Shown here piece by piece: positions 26,450-34,615 of a stretch of DNA of 64,000 nt. Origin of the DNA: JACKAQ01 sp020634975 [NCBI: Calditrichia bacterium] (lineage in GTDB: Bacteria > Calditrichota > Calditrichia > RBG-13-44-9); assembly GCA_020634975.1 (NCBI GenBank), contig JACKAQ010000004.1:186001-250000 (forward strand), given 5' to 3'. Positions within the stretch are counted from its first letter, which is position 1. Each line of letters begins with the position of its first letter. A model generated the notes under the pieces. The model was not told the DNA's origin and ran no database searches. It was given only the letters and a program-made list of their open reading frames with translations. Position numbers and translations under genes: made by a program.

Positions 26450-27628
26450 ATGAAATCGCGAAACCTGATTTACTGGCTAATAATAGCGTTCAGCATATCT
26501 GCAATGGGGCAAGTTAGAGTATCCGGCTCGTTTCAAACGTCTGTCTATTCGTTTGAGCGGCCGGATGCCGTTCAGCAAGGTGATTTTTACCAGGCTCTGC
26601 GATTAAAAATGTTCTCAAACAGTTACCCGCAATTTGCGTTAAATACGTATTTGCGGGTAGCTAAACAAGGGAACGCGTCCTGGAACGAACGGCTCTACAA
26701 CCTATACGCAGATTGGAAAGATGCCAAAAATGTTGTTCAAGTTCGCCTCGGTCGCCAGTTTGTTTACAAAGGTGTGATTAACGGAACAATGGATGGCGCA
26801 CTGGTTTCGGCAAGTCCGCTGAAAAATCTGAAAATCGGTGCTTTTCTGGGTGTCGAAACACCTTTCGACCGGGAAATGCGTCTGGTATCTACAGATAGTT
26901 CGGCTGTCGGTGGGTTTCTGGCATATCGTTTTTCGCGGAAATTAGCCGTCGATCTCAGCTATTTTCAACGCCAGCGAAACAGCCTGAACATTTGGCATTT
27001 GGCCGGTGCTGCGCTTCACGGCGAAGTCCGGAAAGATTTGTTCTACCAGGTTCAGATCGATCACAACATGGAAACCGAAAAACTGCAGGGAATGCGTTAC
27101 CGGCTGAACTATTACATGAATAAATGGTCGTTCACCGGTGAGTATGATTTCCAGCGCCCGCGCGTTTGGGAAGATTCGTATTTCCGGATTTTCAGCAGTT
27201 CCCGGGAGTATCAGCAGTATCGTGGAGCTGTCACCTACGACCTCGATCCCGTTCAGATCGGCGCACAATATTTGTTCACCGATTATGAATATGATCAGGC
27301 CAGCCAGGTAATTCTCAATGCCGGAAACCGTTGGGGATTGATCGGTCTGGTGTTTCAGGGGGGGTACGCAGGAGATAATACCGGTGTGTACGGCGATGTC
27401 CGCTACCCGATCATGTCCAACCTGACCCTCAAATTATACGGCAGTTACAATAACTACCAAAGGCATCTTGTTGAAATTAGCGAAGACGCCATTGCTTTTT
27501 CCGGCGGCGTAGATTTTCGCCCATGGGAATTTTTATCATTAATGGCCGATGTTGAGCAGAGCAGCAATTCTTTTTACGATAACGATGTTCGCGGGCTGTT
27601 CCGCATGTTATACTGGTTTCGTCGCTAA
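26450..27628 (+). CDS. Outer membrane beta-barrel protein, candidate porin of a porin-cytochrome conduit
   Basis: 392 residues. A signal peptide (cleavage near A-M-G-Q, residue 21) is followed by alternating amphipathic strands rich in aromatic residues, for example V-V-Q-V-R-L-G-R-Q-F-V-Y and W-S-F-T-G-E-Y-D-F, ending R-M-L-Y-W-F-R-R. The final residue is not the canonical aromatic, but F is two residues earlier. It contains no haem motif. It lies between two multihaem cytochrome genes in one operon, the same setting as the porins of Geobacter OmbB-type conduits and of MtrAB systems, although sequence similarity to either was not tested. A plain diffusion porin is the main alternative. Confidence 0.8.
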   Translation: MKSRNLIYWLIIAFSISAMGQVRVSGSFQTSVYSFERPDAVQQGDFYQALRLKMFSNSYPQFALNTYLRVAKQGNASWNERLYNLYADWKDAKNVVQVRLGRQFVYKGVINGTMDGALVSASPLKNLKIGAFLGVETPFDREMRLVSTDSSAVGGFLAYRFSRKLAVDLSYFQRQRNSLNIWHLAGAALHGEVRKDLFYQVQIDHNMETEKLQGMRYRLNYYMNKWSFTGEYDFQRPRVWEDSYFRIFSSSREYQQYRGAVTYDLDPVQIGAQYLFTDYEYDQASQVILNAGNRWGLIGLVFQGGYAGDNTGVYGDVRYPIMSNLTLKLYGSYNNYQRHLVEISEDAIAFSGGVDFRPWEFLSLMADVEQSSNSFYDNDVRGLFRMLYWFRR

Positions 27629-27675
27629 CGAAACATTAAGCCAAAACAATTAGAAACCATAACGAGTGCGCAGCA

Positions 27676-28557
27676 ATGAAGCGGTTCAATATACTATTAC
27701 TATGGAGCCTATTGGCAGGAGTGACGATTGCCATCATCGCACAGGATTATGACGATCAGAAGTTCGTTTTTTCGCACAAGAAACACGTGATCGAAGAAGA
27801 AATTGAATGTGCTGATTGCCACTCCCCTGCAGAAAGCAGCAAAACCGGTCTGGATAACCTCTTGCCGGCAAAGACAATCTGTCTGGACTGTCACGAAGCA
27901 GAGGAAGTCGGCAATTTTGATCTGGTATATTCAATTGAATCCTACAGCGAAAAATTCTCTCACGAGCAACATATCGCTGCCGGAAATAATTGCGAATCCT
28001 GCCATAGTGCTGTATCACAAAAAGAAGAGGCATTTCCATACATCCTGCCCACAATGGCGGAATGTATGAACTGTCACGAACAGCAGGTGGTTTCCGTGGA
28101 ATGTGCAACTTGCCATACACCACTGGAAAACCTGAAACCGATGAGCCACACCATCAATTTCGTAAACAATCATGGCGATCAGGCGCGGATGTCTGCCGAA
28201 GAAATGTCGGCGGATATGAGCTGTATGGTTTGCCACACTGAGCAATACTGTCAGGATTGTCACGAAGGCGAAGATCTGGCACGTTTCACTCACCCGCTGA
28301 ACTACGAATTTACCCACGCACTGGAAGCACAAATGAACGCAAAAGATTGCGCCGTTTGCCACTCCGAGCCGGAATTTTGTAATGCATGCCACCGTGACAA
28401 TAATGTTTTGCCGCGCAGCCACAAAATCGGTTGGGTAAATAATTTCCCGAATGATGGTGGCAGACACAGTATAGAAGCGCGGAACGACCTCGGTGCATGT
28501 ATTTCCTGCCACGATCAGAATGCGCAAATTATTTGTCAACAGTGCCACGGCAACTAA
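27676..28557 (+). CDS. Eleven-haem periplasmic cytochrome c
   Basis: 293 residues. A signal peptide (I-I-A-Q near residue 24) precedes 11 CxxCH motifs: CADCH, CLDCH, CESCH, CMNCH, CATCH, CMVCH, CQDCH, CAVCH, CNACH, CISCH and CQQCH. That is about one haem per 25 residues, with F-S-H-E-Q-H-I and F-S-H-K-K-H-V stretches typical of cytochrome c3/c7-like repeats, in which a His outside the motif serves as the distal ligand. No lipobox is seen, so a soluble periplasmic carrier or a barrel-inserted cytochrome is expected. The gene lies 47 bases after the barrel gene and 12 before the last cytochrome gene. Confidence 0.9.
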   Translation: MKRFNILLLWSLLAGVTIAIIAQDYDDQKFVFSHKKHVIEEEIECADCHSPAESSKTGLDNLLPAKTICLDCHEAEEVGNFDLVYSIESYSEKFSHEQHIAAGNNCESCHSAVSQKEEAFPYILPTMAECMNCHEQQVVSVECATCHTPLENLKPMSHTINFVNNHGDQARMSAEEMSADMSCMVCHTEQYCQDCHEGEDLARFTHPLNYEFTHALEAQMNAKDCAVCHSEPEFCNACHRDNNVLPRSHKIGWVNNFPNDGGRHSIEARNDLGACISCHDQNAQIICQQCHGN

Positions 28558-28569
28558 TCAGGTGAAACT

Positions 28570-29613
28570 ATGATGCGTAAACGTTACATTGGACTACTAC
28601 TGATTCTGGGCTTGGCCGTTTTTAGCGGCTGCCTGGATAAAAAAGATAGCGTGAGTGTTTCCACACACCCGGAAGGTTGGAGCGAACAAGCCTCGGCAGA
28701 TTTTCACGGCAGTGCGTTGCTCGATAAATCGTTAAACGAAGAAAATTGCCAAAGCTGCCACGGCGCAGATTATTTGGGCGGTTCTTCGGGTTTATCCTGC
28801 TATTCTGCCGGTTGCCACTCGCATTATCCACACCCGATGGGATTTGCCAACTCAAATTCCGGCGATTTCCATGCGGATTATATCTCGGAAAATTTGCGTT
28901 GGGATATCGGTTCCTGCCAAAGTTGCCACGGTACGGATTATGCCGGAAACGGGGCTCCGGAGAAAAACTGTCTTACCTGTCACCAAACGGCAGGCGGACC
29001 GGAAGCCTGTAACCTTTGTCACGGCAACAGCGAAAATGCCGCACCACCGAGCGATCTGTATGGCAACATGGCCAACACAGATAAAGCCGTTGGTGCACAC
29101 CAGGCACACCTTACGGGAGATACCTGGAGCACTTTTGCCAACCAGTGCATGAATTGCCACACCGTTCCTGCTGCTTATAGCGCACCTGGCCACATCGATG
29201 ATACGCCGCATGCAGAAGTGAACTTCAGCAATTTGGCAACTTTCGACGGACAAAGCGCAACGGCATACAACAGTGATGCATCATCGTGCGCAAACGTCTA
29301 CTGCCACGGTGGATTCGAGTTCAAAAAAGATGAAAGCCAGTATCCATGGGCATATACCGAAGATGCAATTTCGGGTAATAACCCGACGTTGTATTGGAAT
29401 GTTGGTAATGCCGGACAAGCGGTTTGCGGTTCCTGCCACGGTTTGCCGCCGGCAGGACACATCACAGCACAAACCTGTGATGGCTGCCACGCCGGTGTTG
29501 TGGATGCAAATTTCAATATCATCAACAAATATTTGCATATTAACGGCAAAGTTGATGTTTTTGGAACCCAGCTGGACTTGCTGACCAAGCCTTTGGCATC
29601 TACCGAACGCTAA
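28570..29613 (+). CDS. Nine-haem lipoprotein cytochrome with CX4CH motifs
   Basis: 347 residues. A lipoprotein signal with lipobox F-S-G-C near residue 21 is followed by seven CxxCH motifs (CQSCH twice, CLTCH, CNLCH, CMNCH, CGSCH, CDGCH) and two motifs with four intervening residues, CYSAGCH and CANVYCH. Pairs such as C-A-N-V-Y-C-H-G-G then C-G-S-C-H-G-L-P-P match the CX4CH...CXXCH domain first described in Geobacter outer-surface cytochromes. It is the last gene of the operon, followed by a strong terminator. Lipidation and domain type make it the best candidate for an outer-surface terminal cytochrome. Surface exposure is not shown by sequence. Confidence 0.9.
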   Translation: MMRKRYIGLLLILGLAVFSGCLDKKDSVSVSTHPEGWSEQASADFHGSALLDKSLNEENCQSCHGADYLGGSSGLSCYSAGCHSHYPHPMGFANSNSGDFHADYISENLRWDIGSCQSCHGTDYAGNGAPEKNCLTCHQTAGGPEACNLCHGNSENAAPPSDLYGNMANTDKAVGAHQAHLTGDTWSTFANQCMNCHTVPAAYSAPGHIDDTPHAEVNFSNLATFDGQSATAYNSDASSCANVYCHGGFEFKKDESQYPWAYTEDAISGNNPTLYWNVGNAGQAVCGSCHGLPPAGHITAQTCDGCHAGVVDANFNIINKYLHINGKVDVFGTQLDLLTKPLASTER

Positions 29614-29639
29614 TCTTTTGTTCAACAAATGTAAAAATG

Positions 29640-29676
29640 AAAAGCCCGCGAATTAATTTCGCGGGCTTTTTTTTGG
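29640..29676. terminator. Bidirectional terminator after the porin-cytochrome operon
   Basis: AAAAGCCCGCGAA (29640-29652) pairs with TTCGCGGGCTTTT (29658-29670) and is followed by further T residues. The A run on its other side would let it also stop the minus-strand CBM9-like gene, which ends at 29703. Confidence 0.9.
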
Positions 29677-29702
29677 GTATGAAAATTCAATTTTTAAAAA
29701 TT

Positions 29703-30483
29703 TTACTTCACCAATCTGAGTTCTCCAAATACGCTGGCGTTAATGTAACCCAGGTTTTTATCGCCATTTACAGGTTCGATAACAACATCCCCAAAAATGC
29801 TCCCGTTGTGAACTATTGTCGCTATCGCAATAGGCTAACATAAATCCCAATACTTTTCCTGCTGTTAATTCAACCGGTTGGGCGGGCGATTCATTTTCAG
29901 AATAGCTATCCTTATAATCATCGCCATAAACGGTTATCTCAACTTCCCAAAAAATATTGTATGGTGCAGAACCGCTTCTTTGCCACCGACTCTTGATGTG
30001 ATCGGGATATGTGCGGAGATTTTTCGTTTCGGTTCCATCCTGATTTATCGAAATCGGCCCTTTATCCACCGCCTGATTATCCAATGCGATATGATATGCA
30101 AACGCATTATAATTGTTCAAATGGTCACCACCACTTTTGTCTTCATCGATAAAAATTTCCAGTGCGTCGTCGTCCCAATAATTTAGCAACGGATCGGGGT
30201 GGGCATCGTGCAAAATATCGTCGGTGATTTCGGCGAGCAAATACAATTTCTGTGCTGTCCACACCAGTTTATACCGACCGCTAAAATCTTCCGGTGTCGG
30301 CATTTCGCCGAGCATATGTTTGTCCATTGCACGCCACTCGGCTGAATCCCAAACATCTTCATTTGGAATACCATCGATGAGTGGTGCGTTTTGGGCAAAT
30401 GGCGCAAGATATGCCGGGTTGACCTGGGCATTACTGCATCCAAAAAGTAAAGAAAAAATTAACGTTAAATATAGATACTTCAC
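29703..30483 (-). CDS. CBM9-like sugar-binding lipoprotein, frameshifted near the C-terminus
   Basis: About 260 residues if the frame is restored. GTG 30483 is chosen because GGAG lies six bases upstream and it places a lipoprotein signal (lipobox F-G-C-S) at the very N-terminus. An ATG at 30495 is possible. The body matches the family 9 carbohydrate-binding fold: I-D-G-I-P-N-E-D-V-W near the start, Y-L-L-A-E-I-T-D-D, D-D-D-A-L-E-I-F-I-D and W-E-V-E-I. At a run of T and G residues (29789-29797 on the plus strand) the frame is broken, so the intact frame stops at 29758. A one-base shift gives the expected ending G-Y-I-N-A-S-V-F-G-E-L-R-L-V-K. The cause may be a real mutation or a homopolymer error. 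It follows the phosphorylase gene by 108 bases. Confidence 0.78.
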
Positions 30484-30591
30484 ATGATTCTCCATTGTTT
30501 TGGGGTTGCCGGATATTGGTTTTGTTTGTTTAAAAATCATCAATAAATTTTTTTCGCAGTCGTCGTAGAGGAAATTCATGAATTTCATCTA

Positions 30592-33042
30592 CTATTTTTG
30601 TGGGTTTTGATCGATAGTTGCTGGCATTTCAATCTTCACGGAATAAACGCGATTTTTTTCAATTTCTCGAAATATCGAATCAGCCAAAACGATATCGTCA
30701 ACAGTAATTCGTGTTTTGGAAATATTTTCACGTCGCTGATAATCAATCTCAAAAGTTGCGCCGCGAAATTTTCGGTTAACTTTTGCAAATTCCCAATGCG
30801 ATGGCAGTTTCGGTTCAAAACGCAACCCCTCAATTGTTCCTCTGATGCCGAATAAACCATCGATCAAACAGCGATAAAACCAGCTTACCGTTCCGGTGTT
30901 GAACAATTGGCTGGAACGCCCGGCAGTTTCCGGATATTGATAATACGCACCGCGATAATAGTTGGGAATATAAATTGGCATCTGCCCACGCTGCAGATAA
31001 TCTTCTGTTTCATTTCCGGGGATCATTTGCCGGAGCAGCTTGAATGCGCGATCGGATTTGCCGATTTTATATAAACTGTAAATATAAAATATGGCGGCGT
31101 GATTGTAAACAGAACCATTTTCAGCGCTTCCGGGAAATTTTTGGGTTACACGTCCCACATCTTCGCGCATTTTTGTGTATGCAGGCGCCAACATTGCCAC
31201 GCCGAACGGCGTTTCAAGCTGCGTTTCGATAGCTGAAATCATGTTTTCAACTTGCACCTCATCAACACAATCCGCCAAAATCGCCCAGCTTTGGGGATTC
31301 AGAAAAATTTTACCTTCTGCATCTTTGGATACGCCAAATGCAATATTATCATCCGTAATGCCGCGAGCAAACCAGTTTCCATCCCATAAAAAAGTATTGA
31401 CAATCTTGCCCAATTGTTGGGCTTGGGTCAGAAATTCAGTGGCTAACGCCGGTTCATTTTTTTGTTTACACACTGTTGCCCAAATTTTCAGCACATAAAT
31501 GGTTGCAATCGACAGCCAACCCGATATTCCCTTTCCCTTATGCCCAACCATGTTCATCGGGTCGCACCAATCACCTTGCGCGATAAAACTTAACCCACGT
31601 TCGTCGCGGTTTTCCAGCAGCCAGTTGAGTGCATTGGTAATGCGTTCAAAAACGGTTAATTCCGAGTTATCTGCTTTACTTTTTACAATTACTTCCAAAA
31701 GCTCCACGTCATTGGTTTCATCCAGATACGCCTGCAAACATACCGGCAGCCAAATACAGTGATCCGTATGCGGAATTTGATTGATATATTTTAGCTCCGC
31801 ATTTTCATGCAACAAAATACCGTCTGGCATTGCGCCGCCGGATTCCTGTTGGCTGAGCGCATGCAAAAATGCTGACCGGGAAACATCAGGTTTGATGTAA
31901 ACCATTCCCATATTGTCTTGCAAATAATTGCGGGTTTGCGGATCTGTCGTTAGCCGGTTTACATCTCCGTGATAAAAAATTTGTCGCGCTAACCAGTTGT
32001 TTACAAAAGAATTAAAATGTGCATCAGGAGTTTCGATGGTGAGGCAACCTTTTCCATCATTTATATAGTTGCAATAAATTTTAACCGGCTCCGAAAATAA
32101 TTTTTCAGATAAATATCGCTTTTTCAGGGATGCTATTCCGGGTTCATCTTTTGCGGGTCCGAATATAAAATGATAGATTTTTTCGGCATTCTTTTTCAAC
32201 TCGATACGATACTGCAACGCCGCTGTCGGTGTTTCATATCTCGCAATACCGTTTGATAATTGAAGTTGCGTAACACCGTCCGGATTGTTCAATCCACCTT
32301 CGCCCTCAAAAGCTTCGCGTCGTGTTTCCCATGAAGCCGGACATTCGCTGTGCAAAAAAAATGTTTTATCGAAACGCATTTTTATTTTGGGATAATCTGC
32401 AAGCTTTTGATACGGGGTAACGCATGAAGCGATGATGCCACCAAGTTTTTGAGAATATTCTGCAGATTGGTTCATCCAACTCATATACCCAATGGTAAAA
32501 AAAGGATAGACATTCAATTTTCTGGTTTTACTGCTCGAATTGCGAAGGGTTAACGTCCATAGCTCAACGACATCTTCTTTGGGCAAATTTAAGCCAAATT
32601 CTATTTCAATATTTTTATGCCGGATCATCCATTTGATATCACTTTTTCCTGCAGAAAATACAAAGCTGTCCGGCATTTTTCGAACGGGTTCATACGGTAT
32701 CGAAAAAATTTCCCCATTTTCTTCATCTTTGATGTAAACAAATCGACCGGGATGATGGGCGTAATACGGCTGTTCTGGCTGCATAAACGTCTTTATTTCG
32801 AGATTTGGCGCATGAGAATATTTTTCGGCATCGTTGTGTAAATATTGGGAAACAGCAAAACCGCGACAGTTTAGCTGGATCATCATTTTTTTATTCCACA
32901 AAAAAGCAGATGCCTTTGGCATCGCTATCGGCGTGGTTAAGTTTACCCGACTGCCATTTTCAGAAGCATATATCAAATCTGTTGATTCGTGTTTTTTCAA
33001 CTCGTTTTTTCGCTCCAAATTATTCACCCTGGCTTTGTGCAC
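30592..33042 (-). CDS. GH94-like glycoside phosphorylase
   Basis: About 816 residues. The N-terminal half is a beta-sandwich typical of GH94 (the Y-A-H-H-P-G-R-F-V-Y region and W-M-N-Q-S-A-E-Y), and the second half is the (alpha/alpha)6 barrel with N-Y-L-Q-D-N-M-G at the place of the catalytic Asp, plus G-D-W-C-D-P-M-N and N-G-S-V-Y-N-H. Such enzymes split beta-linked glucosides with phosphate in the cytosol. The exact disaccharide is not deducible. No ATG start exists near the 5' end: GTG 33042 and GTG 33027 overlap the preceding symporter gene, and TTG 33018 or 33000 are alternatives. The overlap implies translational coupling to transport. No signal peptide is present. Confidence 0.85.
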   Translation of the reverse strand: MHKARVNNLERKNELKKHESTDLIYASENGSRVNLTTPIAMPKASAFLWNKKMMIQLNCRGFAVSQYLHNDAEKYSHAPNLEIKTFMQPEQPYYAHHPGRFVYIKDEENGEIFSIPYEPVRKMPDSFVFSAGKSDIKWMIRHKNIEIEFGLNLPKEDVVELWTLTLRNSSSKTRKLNVYPFFTIGYMSWMNQSAEYSQKLGGIIASCVTPYQKLADYPKIKMRFDKTFFLHSECPASWETRREAFEGEGGLNNPDGVTQLQLSNGIARYETPTAALQYRIELKKNAEKIYHFIFGPAKDEPGIASLKKRYLSEKLFSEPVKIYCNYINDGKGCLTIETPDAHFNSFVNNWLARQIFYHGDVNRLTTDPQTRNYLQDNMGMVYIKPDVSRSAFLHALSQQESGGAMPDGILLHENAELKYINQIPHTDHCIWLPVCLQAYLDETNDVELLEVIVKSKADNSELTVFERITNALNWLLENRDERGLSFIAQGDWCDPMNMVGHKGKGISGWLSIATIYVLKIWATVCKQKNEPALATEFLTQAQQLGKIVNTFLWDGNWFARGITDDNIAFGVSKDAEGKIFLNPQSWAILADCVDEVQVENMISAIETQLETPFGVAMLAPAYTKMREDVGRVTQKFPGSAENGSVYNHAAIFYIYSLYKIGKSDRAFKLLRQMIPGNETEDYLQRGQMPIYIPNYYRGAYYQYPETAGRSSQLFNTGTVSWFYRCLIDGLFGIRGTIEGLRFEPKLPSHWEFAKVNRKFRGATFEIDYQRRENISKTRITVDDIVLADSIFREIEKNRVYSVKIEMPATIDQNPQK

Positions 33043-34393
33043 GGTTTTTTAAATCTTGTTGAATGATGGCAAGCTGCTCTTCGGTAAGCGTGTAAAAGCT
33101 GACGACAACCACGGCTATTAACGCAAAAATTCCTGGCATAACGGTTTGTAGCCAAACAATCCCGGTTTGGGATGCACCGCTCTGCGCCTGATTTGCAACA
33201 TACCCGATTGCAGCCAAAACCCATAACATACCGGCGCTGCCCAAAGCGCCGCCCAGTTTTTGCGAAAATGTTGCTGCAGAAAATGTCATCGCGGTCGCGC
33301 GGTTGCCGGTTTTCCATTCGTTATAATCAGCGGTGTCTGCATACATGGACCAGGTTAATGGTGATTTTGGTCCCAACGCCAAACTGATAAGGATATTCAA
33401 TGTGAACATTGCCCAAATCATATCTTTTGGTACAAAGAAAAAGAGGATCGATAAACCGCCAACTATGCCCATAAGTATCATTAAAAGCTTCATTTTATCG
33501 ACATATTTTGTCATTACCGGTGCGAGTAAAGCACCCGTGGCGTAAGCAACCATTTGCCAAAACAGGTAATCGGGAAGCAGGTCCGGCTGTTCAACAAAAT
33601 AAAGAAAATAATAGTACGCCGACCCGCCGCGCATGGTTATTGTCATCATGATAATCATCGCGAGCGCAAATAGAATCAGCCAGGGCTTATTTTTTAGCAG
33701 ATCTTTTATGTCATCAACCGGATTGGTTTTTTGGGTTGGCGGTGGCAGAATGCGCTCTTTTGTGGTAATGAACGTGATAAAAAATAATCCGGCAGCAACC
33801 AATCCATACAATGCCATTGTTAATTGCCAACCGGCGACATCGTTTCCGTTGCCGAAAAATTCGACCAATGGCAACGTATATTTGTTAACCAGTGCGCCGC
33901 AGGTAAAGGCAAACAAAAATCGAATACTGATGAGGGTGGTTCGCTCCTGGCTTCGCGCAGTCATCACGCCGGAGAGTGCGGAATAAGGCGTGCTTAATAC
34001 CGTATAAAACAACATCATTAACGTGTAGGTGGCATATGCCCAAATAATTTTACCGTTTTCTGCCAAATCCGGCGTGGTAAACGTTAACACAGCACTTGCC
34101 GCCATCGGTAAACCCGCCCAAAGCAAATAGGGACGAAATTTTCCGAAACGGGATTGGGTGCGATCCGCGATGGCGCCCATTGCCGGATCGGTAAATGCAT
34201 CTATAATTTTGGTTACGAACAACATTGTTCCCGCTGCTGCGGCAGAAATTCCAAAAATATCGGTATAAAAAGCGGCTAAAAATGATGCGATGGTTGTCCA
34301 ATACAAATTGAATCCCATATCGCCAACGCCATATCCCAGTTTTTCTGTGATGCTCAATTTTGCCATGCGATCGATTGTTAACACCTTTGCCAA
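33020..34393 (-). CDS. GPH/MelB-type sugar:cation symporter (MFS)
   Basis: 457 residues with about 12 membrane helices. The N-terminal E-K-L-G-Y-G-V-G-D-M-G-F-N is the family hallmark, followed by D-A-F-T-D-P-A-M-G-A-I-A-D-R-T, the cation-site loop of glycoside-pentoside-hexuronide symporters. It should import the sugar used by the phosphorylase, whose gene overlaps by 23 bases. TTG 34393 is preferred because AGGAG lies five bases upstream. The ATG at 34366 has no ribosome binding site. The pair, with the CBM9-like lipoprotein, forms an oligosaccharide uptake and phosphorolysis operon. Confidence 0.92.
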   Translation of the reverse strand: MAKVLTIDRMAKLSITEKLGYGVGDMGFNLYWTTIASFLAAFYTDIFGISAAAAGTMLFVTKIIDAFTDPAMGAIADRTQSRFGKFRPYLLWAGLPMAASAVLTFTTPDLAENGKIIWAYATYTLMMLFYTVLSTPYSALSGVMTARSQERTTLISIRFLFAFTCGALVNKYTLPLVEFFGNGNDVAGWQLTMALYGLVAAGLFFITFITTKERILPPPTQKTNPVDDIKDLLKNKPWLILFALAMIIMMTITMRGGSAYYYFLYFVEQPDLLPDYLFWQMVAYATGALLAPVMTKYVDKMKLLMILMGIVGGLSILFFFVPKDMIWAMFTLNILISLALGPKSPLTWSMYADTADYNEWKTGNRATAMTFSAATFSQKLGGALGSAGMLWVLAAIGYVANQAQSGASQTGIVWLQTVMPGIFALIAVVVVSFYTLTEEQLAIIQQDLKNRAQSQGE

Positions 34394-34526
34394 TACAACT
34401 CCTTTTTTCTACCAGATTTTAGTCCTGAACAGCAAATAGTTGTTGTTTTAAATAGCCAATTATATTCAACTTGAGAGCATTTTTTTATGTTAAAACGAAA
34501 CAGGTGGGACTCTATTAAAATATTAA

Positions 34527-34565
34527 GTATTGCCATGGTTTTATCCAAAAAAGCCATGGCAATAC
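34527..34565. repeat. Perfect 12-bp inverted repeat downstream of the S9 peptidase gene and before the symporter operon
   Basis: GTATTGCCATGG (34527-34538) is the reverse complement of CCATGGCAATAC (34554-34565), with a T-rich and A-rich loop that can extend the stem. On the minus strand it lies 52-90 bases after the S9 peptidase stop codon and is followed by a loose T-rich tract, so it may be a weak terminator. Each arm also contains GCCATGG(C), so it could instead be a paired operator for the symporter operon that starts at 34393. Confidence 0.55.
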
Positions 34566-34615
34566 CCGAATTATTTATGTTCAATTCTCATCTTTTCAAA
34601 TGAAAAACGCATTTT

